From Cyclaneusma minus (Eukaryota > Ascomycota > Leotiomycetes > Marthamycetales > Marthamycetaceae), in the NCBI GenBank assembly GCA_037179335.1, contig JAKZHN010000004.1, forward strand, positions 806,001 through 870,000: a DNA stretch of 64,000 nucleotides, written 5' to 3'. The translations under genes were made by a program, and so were the position numbers. This document shows, piece after piece, positions 24,883 through 34,675 of this stretch. Every line of letters starts with the position of its first letter. Position 1 is the stretch's first letter. Below the pieces are notes generated by a model. That model had not been told where the DNA came from, did not search any database, and saw only the letters and a program-made list of their open reading frames with translations.

Positions 24883-24961
24883 GGACTGGCTGGGCTAGAA
24901 AAGCGGACTACTGGTTGAGCGAGCTCCGTCCGCTGCGGAGAAGAGCAGGTTCAGCCAGTCC
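24883..24961. repeat. nested inverted repeat
   Basis: Outer arms GGACTGGCTG (24883-24892) and CAGCCAGTCC (24952-24961) are perfectly complementary. Inside them, GCGGAC (24903-24908) and GTCCGC (24928-24933) form a second stem. The structure could fold as a 79-nt stem-loop in DNA or RNA. No associated gene is visible. Confidence 0.6.
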
Positions 24962-26005
24962 TATAGGTTCGATCCACGGGAATACTTGCTGAGAGAGCTG
25001 AAATGACACTGACTGAGTCGTTATTGGGGACAGCGCAAGATCGCATGCTGGGTGATGGCAGAAGACAAGTTCGCGGTTTTAATCAACCGCACTATTCGGA
25101 TGCCACCGGCACAATGCTGCTTGGCTGGCTTTTGCTGAGTGGTTGGAAACCGAAAGGGTGTTGTGATATCTGAGCCGGATTCTTTCCGATGCAAGGGGGC
25201 AACAGCCTGTGGTCCGTGGATCCCTGTTTTCCTATCCCCGTTTATATCTGAGCTAGTAGGATATCAGAATCGTTTATATATGATCGCCAGCGACCTGTTG
25301 GATTTTGTCAGTGAAATTTGTATTTCGGGGTAAAGCTGTCCAATATGATACTATCATGGCTGCAAAATCCGTGCAGCCTCCCCCGAATAGCAAATCATAG
25401 CCCGTCGTTCCCTGTCAGCACTTTTACCACGCTTCTAAGAATCGATTTCATGGCGTTCATGACACGCGGCCATGAGCTCCATACATCATTCTGAAGACTG
25501 CAGGACCAAATCCTTCAAAGCGAACCGGAAAGGGTACTCCCCTCACAGAAGCAAAATCATCGCAGCTTGGTTTCCGAACTTTTGTACATTTGGTATCTAC
25601 AGCAGCTAAGCAAGCCACCAATACCCTCAGCTCTTGCTGCGCCTCGTAAGACTCTCCAGATCCATCATCTCTATGATACAAGGGAGACATTGGTGCCGAA
25701 GTGTCCAGTCCACCAGGCCGCCTGACGAACGCTCATGATGCAAGAGAGAAAAACCACATTTTGCAAAGTCTATAGTGGCGCTGTTCGTTCACCCCATCGC
25801 CCCGTCATATGCAAACACTAAGTGGCAGCTGCTGGAATGTTTTCCGTAACATGCCAGTCAAAGAAGAGCGCCGAGTGGGCGCGAGACCGTATTAGACAGC
25901 GAGGAAGAACTGGGTAGGTTTTCGAGTCTGGCGTTTCGTATTCTGTCTGAAGGCCAGGAATTAGGTAGAGCGGAGGAGGGGGGTTGGATTGGGAGTGTGG
26001 GTCGT

Positions 26006-27221
26006 TTAGAAGGGAGGGTGGGCCATGGGCGGCTGCTCCATGGGCTGGCCGGCCTTCATGGCAGCCTCGGCCTGCTCATTGAGCTCTTCACCGCCAGCCT
26101 CGATCGAGACAGAGAGACCAATCTTTGCTTGTTGCTGTGAGGCGAAAGTGATTAGCTCCAATTCTGCTGGGAAGAGTGCGTTTTGAGCTTACCTTGAAAT
26201 GGTCCATGTCTGCAGAAAAAGTCAGTTGAACAGGGGGAACCACCCGCTTCTCCAACAAGCAACTCAGCTTTCCGGTCGAGTCTAGCTGTGCGCGGAAGGT
26301 CGACATGCGGAAATCGTATTTTGCTCCCACAGTAGTAATTCCTTCTTTCCTGATCGGACCACCCATGAGCCCTCCGTTCAATCCAGCAAATTGCAACTGC
26401 AGATCAACACCAGCCTCCACCTTCTCAGTCAGACGCCTCCAGTACGAAGTGTTGATGGCACCCTGTGCTTGAATCTGCGCGCTTGCAACCCAGTCGTCGC
26501 GCTTATACCTTGCAGAGTACGAGGTAATGGTTTCCGGGGGCTGGTTCATGGCTGTCCGTTGCCACATAGTCTCGAGACCAAGGGCTAGGCTAGGCGTCAC
26601 CGATTGCAAATATTGACCAATGACGATTCCAGTAAGGCCACCGTCCAGGTATGATGGGTTGATTGCCTTGATGCTGGCTGTGAAGTCTTTGCCAGTGTAC
26701 TCGTTCTCAAATTGTGCCATAGACGGGTCATTTGGAGAGATCTGTATCTGCGTCTTCGAAACCAGTGAAGGCGACCACCGGTAGTTGAATCTTGTGCTCA
26801 ATCGGCCCTCGTTATCCAAGTTGCCTTGCATAAACACCTATAATGTATGATCAGCCTCAATGCTGGTACTACGGCTTGCAAAGCTGCACCAGACACTCAC
26901 ATCGTCAGTTCCATAGAGAGCAGCAAAGACGTAGGGCTGAAGACCCTGCGATCCCATTGAGAAGGCATGGGAGACTTGGAAAAGCGGCAGGGTGCTGAAA
27001 GCCTTGGTAAGGTCGGCGCGCAGGCCGGAGAAGGCGTAGTTGTTGAGAAAGACACTGCGCTGGACCTCCTTCGATATGTCCTCGACAGAGCCCGGGTTGC
27101 TCAAGCCCAATGCTTCTCTCCGCTCCTGGAACGAGTGGTATGCATCCTTGACAGTCGTGGCCACGGCGTTGGAGGTAAGGAAGGCCAACGGCGAATCCTT
27201 CTCTAAGCTGACCAGCGACAT
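26006..27221 (-). CDS. tom40: mitochondrial import receptor Tom40
   Basis: A 364-residue beta-barrel that forms the protein-conducting pore of the mitochondrial outer-membrane TOM complex. On + coordinates the exons are 26901-27221, 26193-26837 and 26006-26134. Diagnostic stretches are KDAYHSFQERREALGLSNPG, the VFLNNYAFSGLRADLTK segment, QVSHAFSMGSQGLQPY, NYRWSPSLVSKTQIQI and, near the end, LTFSADMDHFK. The barrel continues through the Porin_3 fold and ends in a Met/Pro-rich tail (PMEQPPMAHPPF), common in fungal Tom40. There is no cleavable presequence, as expected. It is divergent from the PFK-2 family gene across 888 bases. Confidence 0.96.
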
Positions 27222-28109
27222 GATTTTGTGTGGGCTGGCAAGGACAGAGGAAGTTCAAGGAGGGACGGCGGAGATGGGTGCAGGGCGGCCTGATGGCAGG
27301 ACTGGAGAGAGAGTTTCGGGCGGTGGTGGATTGGAGCTGTTCAATGGTGCGCGCAAGATGTGCCTTTGCAACTTTTTCCCAGGGAGCATCGACCTCAACT
27401 CGTGGAGCGTGCACCGCCAAAACGAGCCTAGCTTGCGCTGTGACGACACTTGAGCGTGACAGGCAATCAGTTACCGCGAAATATGGCGCGACTTCATGTT
27501 CTGCCGCTTTTTAAGCCTTCAACTGCACGCCTCTTGTTATTGCGACTCGTTCGATTGTCAAGACGGTGAGCAGAGTTGAGGTCTTATCGCCTTGGTTGTA
27601 GAAAAAGGAAAAGCAGGAAACGGCCGCAGCCATTAGAAAGCCATGGTCGCTGGTCTAGCGCAGGCCGAAACTTTTTCGGTACATATATCTCACAGGTGGA
27701 TTCCACGTCCTTGTCGCAGCCTGGCAGGATTCCTTTCTCCGCTGAGCATCACCATGCCCTGAGGACTGTCGGCTGTCTGTCCATTGTCCTATTAATCAAT
27801 TCTATTCCAACCCGACTCCCTTCCCGCCGGCCGTGAAGGTGTGCCAAGAGCTTTGCTGCAAACCTGCTGATCGCGAGAGAACTCTCGCGAGTGACACGAC
27901 TCCGGCCAGTTCCGAATTGACTTCCACGATTCACGTCTGGTCGAAGCTTTGCCAGCCGGTACCTCCTGCCATGGACACTTTGCTGTGAGTGACTGTAATC
28001 AACAAACACCCCCGAAGCAAACATGCGAAACGAGCATTTATCAAGCCGATACTGTCTTTGACCGCTTGGTTTTTTTCTTTCCTCCTTTGGAATCTCACTC
28101 TCATACATC
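27222..28109. other. divergent promoter region, Tom40 / PFK-2
   Basis: Shared 888-bp upstream region of two divergent genes. It contains one striking 20-bp palindrome at 27871-27890, listed separately. C/T-rich sequence precedes the PFK-2 start. I see no gene. Confidence 0.55.
27871..27890. promoter_or_regulatory. 20-bp palindrome TCGCGAGAG-AA-CTCTCGCGA
   Basis: Perfect 9-bp arms separated by AA, 239 bases before the PFK-2 family start and 650 bases before the Tom40 start. The symmetry fits a dimeric transcription-factor site. No factor can be assigned from sequence alone. Confidence 0.4.
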
Positions 28110-30270
28110 ATGGACAATTATTTCGGCTCAAGGGAAGGTTCTCCCGACCGCTCAGACGGAAGTCAAGATGACCAACAGCCTCTGAAATGGAACAAGGCCA
28201 TCTTCAGACGAAGACCCGAACTGGCTGACGTCGCTGACTCTTCCAGCACCGCCGAAGAAGCGGCCAACTCTCCGCGCTATAGGAGAAGGTCGAGCACCTT
28301 TCTTGATGGCGTCCATGACCTGCCCACTGAGCAGTCCCACATGGCCCCGGCCCAGCTCTACAGCACTATGAGCGGCCGGCTGTTCCATTCTGGGAGGATT
28401 GCTATTGTTTTGGTCGGACCTCCAGCGAGAGGAAAAACGTGAGTCCGACAAGATGTCGCTTCTCGGCACTTGGAAACTGACTATTGTCTAGCCATATTTC
28501 AGTCTCTTTAGCAAGATACTTGAGATGGTAAGTATTGTAATCTCTCCTGCTTCCCGAGTAATCGCTGACTGGGAGTCAGGCTTGGTGTGAAGACAAAGAT
28601 CTTCCATCTAGGGGACTACCGACGGGCAACCGTAGGACCCGGGGGCGATGTTCCCGAAGATTACTTCTTCGTGAATGCCACGGCTACTTCAGTTATGCTC
28701 CGTCAAAAGATCTTGAAGAAATGCCGAGATGACATCTATGCCTGGCTGAATCATGAGAACGGCCAAGTTGCCATCTACGATGCTGTCAACCCACTCAGTC
28801 CAGGGCGGAGATCGTTAGCCAAAGAATTTGCAAGACATGACGTGCAGGTACGATGTCTTAAGTGACCATGAAGAAAATTAAGTCCTTTTACTGACATCTG
28901 CTCCAGACACTCTTTCTTGAATCCTACGTGACAGATGAGCGTATCCTGCAAGAAAATGCAAGGAGCGTAAAGATCTCGTCTCCAGATGTGAGATTCCCCC
29001 CTATCAAGCACTTCCCCTTTTCAAGCACAACCCATTTCCAGGGGACAAGATGTTTTTGTGGATCTCGCTAGAAGCAAACTGCGTTATGCTGCAATGCTAA
29101 CATCATCCCAATAGTTCAAAGGTATGGAGCCAGACGATGCAGCAAAACTATACCTGCAGCGCATCAACACCAAAATCCCTTACTTTGAAACTATGACTGA
29201 GTCTGATCTAAATTACGTCAAAATGATCAATGCGGGAGAGCGACTGCAGCTCAACAACGTCAGCTTCGGGTACTTATCCCACCGCATTATCTTCTACCTG
29301 ATGAACCTGCACATCAAGGCACGACATACATTCTTTGCCCGCGCCGGAACGTCAAGCGAGGATGACTTCTACAAAGCAGATGCTTCACTCGGCCCGGAAG
29401 GCAGAGCCTATGCGAAGAAAATGGCAGACACACTGATCAAGCATCGAGAAGAAGAGCGTGCCGCACTCATAGCTCAGGGCGGGTCTGATGCTCCCCTCAA
29501 GCCATTGATCGTATGGACCTCAACACGCCGCAGAACAGTCGAAACATCAGACTATCTGAAACACATTGGCTACAGGGTCCGTCAACGATCTCAAATGAGC
29601 CAGCTTAATCCTGGCGTCTGTGAGAAGATGTCTGAGCGAGCTATCCGGCGCGAGTATCCTGATGAGGTGGAAAAGCATGAATTGGACCCTTACCATCACC
29701 GCTATCCAAGGGCCGAAGTACGCACCCCTATATATCCCCCACTCTATTCCCCCCCCCCCTTTCCCCTGTCCCCTCCTCTTTTCCCCGTTCATTCTTCGCA
29801 ATCTCCCAACCCTTCCACCACCACTAACCCACCCCTAGTCCTACCACGACCTCGCCGTCCGCCTCGAACCCATCATCCTCGAGCTCGAGCGCGAAAAAAA
29901 CGACCTCCTCATAATCGCCCACGAATCCGTGCTCCGCGTTCTCTACGGCTACCTCATGGCCTGCGACGCCATGTCCATCCCCAAACTAAAATTCCCCCGC
30001 AATGAAATCATCGAGATCATCCCCGCATCCTACCAAAACGAAGCCAAGCGCATCGTGATTCCTGGCTTGTCGGAAAAGATTATCCCAGGCAGTCCCGAGG
30101 ATATCAGGATTCCCGTGATGGCGAGTATGAATGGTGGTGTTATGAGTCCGGTGGAGGGGTTTAGTGGGTTGGGGACGCCGGCGTTAAGTGCGAGTGTGCC
30201 GGGGACGCCGAATGAGCCGGTTAATGCGTTTGATTTGAGTCGTAGTAGGGGGAGTGTGGGGGGGAATTGA
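28110..30270 (+). CDS. 6-phosphofructo-2-kinase, phosphatase site lost
   Basis: A 582-residue PFK-2/FBPase-2 family enzyme predicted to make fructose-2,6-bisphosphate, the activator of glycolytic phosphofructokinase. Exons are 28110-28438, 28492-28527, 28580-28847, 28907-28987, 29115-29717 and 29839-30270. A charged N-terminal extension precedes the kinase P-loop GPPARGKTHIS (about residues 103-113). Other kinase landmarks are FHLGDYRR, DVPEDYFFVNATATSVMLRQ, AIYDAVNPLSPGRR and FLESYVTD. In the histidine-phosphatase half, the normal RHG catalytic triad is RAG (near residue 315), so the acceptor histidine is alanine. The second histidine survives in LIIAHESVLRVL. I therefore infer kinase without bisphosphatase activity. 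A Gly/Ser/Pro-rich tail follows. Intron 5 has an 11-C run. Confidence 0.93.
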
Positions 30271-32713
30271 GGGGTTTGAGGGCATGGGGAGAGTATGAGG
30301 GAGTGGTATGCGTTGTACAAGGGGGGAGGTCGCGGGATTAGATAGCCCGCATAGCGTGTCTGCTTGGTCGAAAGTGCCTCGTTGTCTTCATACTTGGCGC
30401 TCACAAAATCAGCAATGCGACACAATCCGAGCTAGCTGATTGCTTCGTCGCTTGATGGCATTCAAATACTCAAATACTCATCCTTACTGGTGCGTGCAGA
30501 ATATCAGAAGTTGTGAAAAACAACCATATATAGAGCCGCATCTTCCCTATCACCCCATTCCACGAACACATGGCGCCATGGCCCGATTCCCAAATAATAA
30601 ATTCACATTCGCGAAACCCTTGGAATAAAAGGTATCCATCAACCAATCAATACTCGGCACGGCCCCAAATCGGTCCGACGCAAGGTTCCAGACAAAACGG
30701 AACCATGGTCTCTGTTCAGCGCTATGTTCAAAGATTCACCCGAATTTTCGAAATCCCAGGACCGAATGGCAAGAAATCCCGAAGAATGGCAAAGAAATTT
30801 TTAACTTTTGAGATTTGTGGGAAGATCATTTTGCCCACGTGTCCGGCTTGCCCTTGGTCGGCCGGTAAACTGTTCGGAACTGTGGTTCCTAGCCGGTTGG
30901 TACAAGCCGCTGGGATCTGGATAGTGGATACTGGATAGTGAAGAAATCCCAAATGAAGTTTTGACTTTTTGAGGTTTGTGGGAAGTGCGTTTATCCACGT
31001 GTCCAGCCTGTCGGCCGGTAAACCGTTTTGAATCGTGGTCCTAGCCTGCTGGTACGAGATTACCTAGGTTCCTGAACGAAATGCCAAAGAAGTTTTTGGG
31101 ATTCGTGGAAAGGTCACTTGCCCGCGTGTCCAGCTTGGTCGGCCGGCAAACCGTTTGGAACTGTGGTTCCTAGCCGGCTGGTACGAGATTAGGCTGGGTT
31201 CCTGAACCTGATGATGTGATATAGAGCTTGAAAACTGAAATGGCTGGCTTTGTTGCAAGTCGATCGAAATATCAAATCGCATACCACTAGATGCCAAATC
31301 TCTTGGAGATGGCGAAAATGATGGGTCTATTGCTATAACCTCTTGATCTTGAGGCTCTATACAATGCTAACAGCCGATTGGTGCGAGGCATGTGAATCTT
31401 CGCAAGATCTGAAGATTGGAAGATGTTTGGGGACTGATTGGGGTACTGATGGGGAAGACTTGGGAATTGGGGAAATCAGTGGAGTGACGAAAACTCTGTG
31501 AAAAATCGAGGATTTTTTTCAAGGGACAGTTCGGGAGAGTTTCACGTATGGGATGTTGATGTGGTCAAGTCGGACACATGTGATGAAGCTTTCGCTTGGT
31601 TACTGGTTGGGTACTTGCCAGATGCCATGCCATCAGCAAGTAACCAAAGCGTCGAGATCCAAGGTTCGGATCTGGACTGGAATGGCAGTCCGACGTCAGA
31701 TGACGACAAGGACGACGAAATAATAAAAACTAATTGGTTATGATTAGCAAAAGCATGTCGCTGTTTATGTGAGGTGCTAAGTTACCTGAAAGGAGAATAT
31801 GGAAAGTTGAGTTAGTGGGTTCAAGATATGACATCGCTGGTAAGTGTCCAAAAAGAAACGAAACTGAAGTACGAAATATTGTCATTATTAAAACACCGAT
31901 TAGTACTTAGGCATCAATTGACACCCTAGGTCTAGCCCTACTCGGACACGATCGCAGCTGAGTACGGCCTATCTAATATCCAAGGACCAACCTTTTTTGA
32001 TAATCGGTCGCCTCCCATTTTCCTTGACCCATGGTACTGAGAAGGGAAAAAAAAAGAAGAAAAAAAAACGCGGAATATGACTAAACCATCGTACAGTGCA
32101 AAAGAAGGGGCTGGATACTGTCAGGCCGCTAAGCGAAACTACCGCCAAACGACCAAACGGTATCCAGACAGTAGACTATGCTCACCCCCACAGTCCACTA
32201 CATTGATATAATGCCGACTTACCAGCTCCTACCCCCACCCCTCCGACATTCCCCGAGTCTTCTTGTCTTTCCAGTCACTATCGAACGTTTCAGATGAAAT
32301 ACTGCAACACCCAAGGCGTCGTAGAGGCAGAACAATTTCACTGTCTTTCATATCGCGCGAAATAACGAGCAGTCTGGGAAAAGAGAAGCCTGTATATCCT
32401 GATCGTCAGAGACGATACTGCAAAAGGCCAGCCGCATAACTTCCTAAGGAAATCCGTCGAGCATGATAATACAGTTTCTGATCCCACACCCTATACCCGT
32501 TGCATGAACCCCTGTTTCCTACATTCTCTGCGAGTTTCTTCGAAGTCAAGTTTTCCAACTCAAGTCCTCCATCAACAACCATGTCCGAAAACCGGTTGAG
32601 AATTCGTATTCGGTCTGATGCCGTCGCACGCCATTTGGTTGTCCATGTAATCGTTTCCGTGGTTCGTTCGATTGCTTGGTGCGCATCCGGCTATCGGGAA
32701 GACATGTTGTCAT
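30271..32713. other. convergent intergenic region, PFK-2 / Yop1
   Basis: A 2.4-kb gap. It holds a degenerate tandem repeat (30.77-31.2 kb), an 81-codon frame at 31,498-31,743 with no recognisable features, and an A-rich run near 32,040-32,070. I see no supported gene. Confidence 0.55.
30771..31210 (+). repeat. three-copy degenerate tandem repeat
   Basis: Three copies of a related unit. Each has GATTTGTGGGAAG-like sequence, then CACGTGTCC, GGTCGGCCGGTAAACCG, GTGGTTCCTAGCC and GGTACGAG. The CACGTGTCC-type cores begin near 30836, 30996 and 31123, so spacings are about 160 and 127 bases. Copies 2 and 3 also share a GGTTCCTGAAC tail. The copies differ by substitutions and small indels. Origin unknown; no target duplication or terminal repeat seen. 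Confidence 0.8.
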
Positions 32714-33419
32714 TTACTGGGTCTTGGCTGCGGTCGCAGAGTCAGCTTTGGTACGCAGATTGGCAGATGTTGATCCTGTACTTGTGGAGTTGAAGTAGCG
32801 AGCAAAGACGGGCTCGAGGAGAGAGCGGAAGAGGATTTGAGCTCCACTATATGTTTTTGTTAGCGTCCGTGTCGCATTGAAATAGCAAGGCTGAGTGTCA
32901 ATCTTACCCGGTCTGAGGAAGGGCGAGCCAGAGCGTGAAGACAAACTTGAAGGCGTAGAAGAACGGGAAGTAGTGCACAATGTGGATGGCGCTCTCGAGG
33001 ACACTAGAGATGTCAGCTTATGCAGATTTTCCGCGGAGAGGAACTGCGCACGTGAGGAAGGCAAAGACGACCCAGTAGGTCAGCCACTGGGTGTCGTCGG
33101 CCTTGCCAGAGCTGAAGAGAGCCTCCATCGAGTAGTAACCCGGAATGACAAAGCCGGCAAAGTTAGTCAGGAGGGCGCCGCCGACATTGAAGACGATGAG
33201 GAAGAAGTAGACGCCGACGAGGCCGACGACAGCGTAGACCTTGGGGACGGAAGTCTGGCGCTCCAGATTGACGATAAAGGGGTACTTCGACAGCTACACG
33301 TCATGGTCAGCCAGGCACTCGAGTTGAGGGCTCCATCCCGTCGACTCGGCAATGGGCTGACAACGTACCTCCTTATCGAGGGCCGAGATGTGGTTTTGCG
33401 CTTGGTCTTGGAACGACAT
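32714..33419 (-). CDS. yop1: ER-shaping protein Yop1 (REEP/DP1 family)
   Basis: A 173-residue reticulon-like membrane protein that bends ER tubules. On + coordinates the exons are 33369-33419, 33052-33293, 32908-33003 and 32714-32846. The TB2/DP1/HVA22 domain is complete: hydrophobic hairpins in VYAVVGLVGVYFFLIVFNVG and LTNFAGFVIPGYYSMEALF, the DDTQWLTYWVVFAFL motif, ESAIHIVHYFPFFYAFKFVF and LWLALPQTGGAQILF. The start MSFQDQAQNHISALDKE is typical of fungal Yop1. The 48-nt second intron is the shortest in the window. Confidence 0.96.
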
Positions 33420-34675
33420 GGTGGCTTCTTTGCGGAAGGAGTCAGACAGCGGTACGGTTCAGGAACGGATGCTGCAGTCTATTTGCGTGAGTAATTGATC
33501 CGTCGGAGCGGGATGCGGATGCTTTGTTCGGCTTGGACGTACAGCTTGGGATTGAAGAGAGTTGGCAGATTGCGGGAGGACGTGAGCACAAGAAGCTTGA
33601 CGAGTCGACGTGCAGTCTTTGTGACTTGTGCCAGCGTCATAGCTTCTCCGACCTAAGCGAGGGAGCATAACGCTCCGACTCCGACACAGCCTTTTGCAGC
33701 GGGAAGTCTGTGAATAGCCGGCTCGTGGTGACATTTATATTCTAACGGTTCCTAGAGATATTCCGAATAATTGGGAAGTTTTCGAATCATTACATTACCC
33801 GGGGAAGGGCGGTTTAAATAGCTCGGATCTACTGTCTTCTGGCTGCATCGTAAGCCATTCTATTGAGCAGTAGAGGGCAGGAAATAGAGTAGCATTGGTC
33901 TGGCTAGCTAAACTTAATGCTGGGAAACCAGCTCTATGTATTCAGGATAAGCCCAAGAGTGCCGCCGAGAAGTGCCAAGGCATTCCCCAAATGCCAGCAT
34001 TAGGTTTCGTGTATTTATTGAGGCAGTGGCTTTGTAGTTGTTACTTTAGTTACTTAGCGTCAGATAATATTAATTTATTATTACATGTATACCATATTAA
34101 AATTAACTCAGTTGCTCTATCGTGTTGGTTTGGCTGACGGTGAAGCGACCGTGTTGGCCAAAAATCGTGTTGAGCCCAAGGCCGTGTGACTAGTTAGTCC
34201 GTATTAAAACCTAGCCGTATCCGGAGCGTATATAGTACCATTTTAGGGCTAAGGCTTGGCGCACAAATCCTATTTCTAGGTAAGCGTCTCCTAGGAATTG
34301 GAAATACTATTCAATTCCAACTGAGCGCACACAAGAATCCATCACACACGCACGCACCAGCCAGTCACAAAAGTTTCAACACACTTTAACGCACTCGGCG
34401 TATGTAAGCAGCGTTCCCGAGGTGATTCTTCATTTCTGATGTTGACGACAGACGGTAAACACTGCCGACGACGCCCATCCTCGGTCCTGCCCTCCCCGTC
34501 CCCTTTTGCGGCGCGTGTTTAGCTTTGCGAGTAGCTCCGACTGCTACCAGCTCTTTCTCCACGTGTTCGCGTCAAACCGCTGCCATTCCTCCCGAGGCCG
34601 CCCGATTCGATCCAGAAACCACTCCCTTTGTTGTTGACTTGAACCGAAAACTCCAGCCACTGGCGCTCTAGCGCG
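33420..34675. other. divergent intergenic region with an AT-rich patch
   Basis: About 1.25 kb between Yop1 and the RFX gene. 33,990-34,320 is AT-rich, contains one TACATGTA, three CGTGTTG copies (34121, 34150, 34166) and a small hairpin (GGAATTG at 34294, CAATTCC at 34312). It may be a decayed transposon fragment. The final 350 bases look like an RFX promoter and leader. Confidence 0.5.

Larger units (their letters stand above)
16436..26005. other. 9.6-kb gene-poor region
   Basis: I found no convincing protein gene between GSK3 and Tom40. The first 1.6 kb is purine-rich on the + strand and probably includes the GSK3 promoter and leader. Reading frames up to about 190 codons (17,265-17,834) have biased, domain-free translations. 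22.7-24.2 kb looks somewhat AT-richer, with many stops in all frames. Elements seen inside are listed separately: TACATGTA palindromes, a tRNA-like remnant, a small leader-plus-ORF, a 13-C run at 24,672-24,684 and a nested inverted repeat. Confidence 0.6.
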
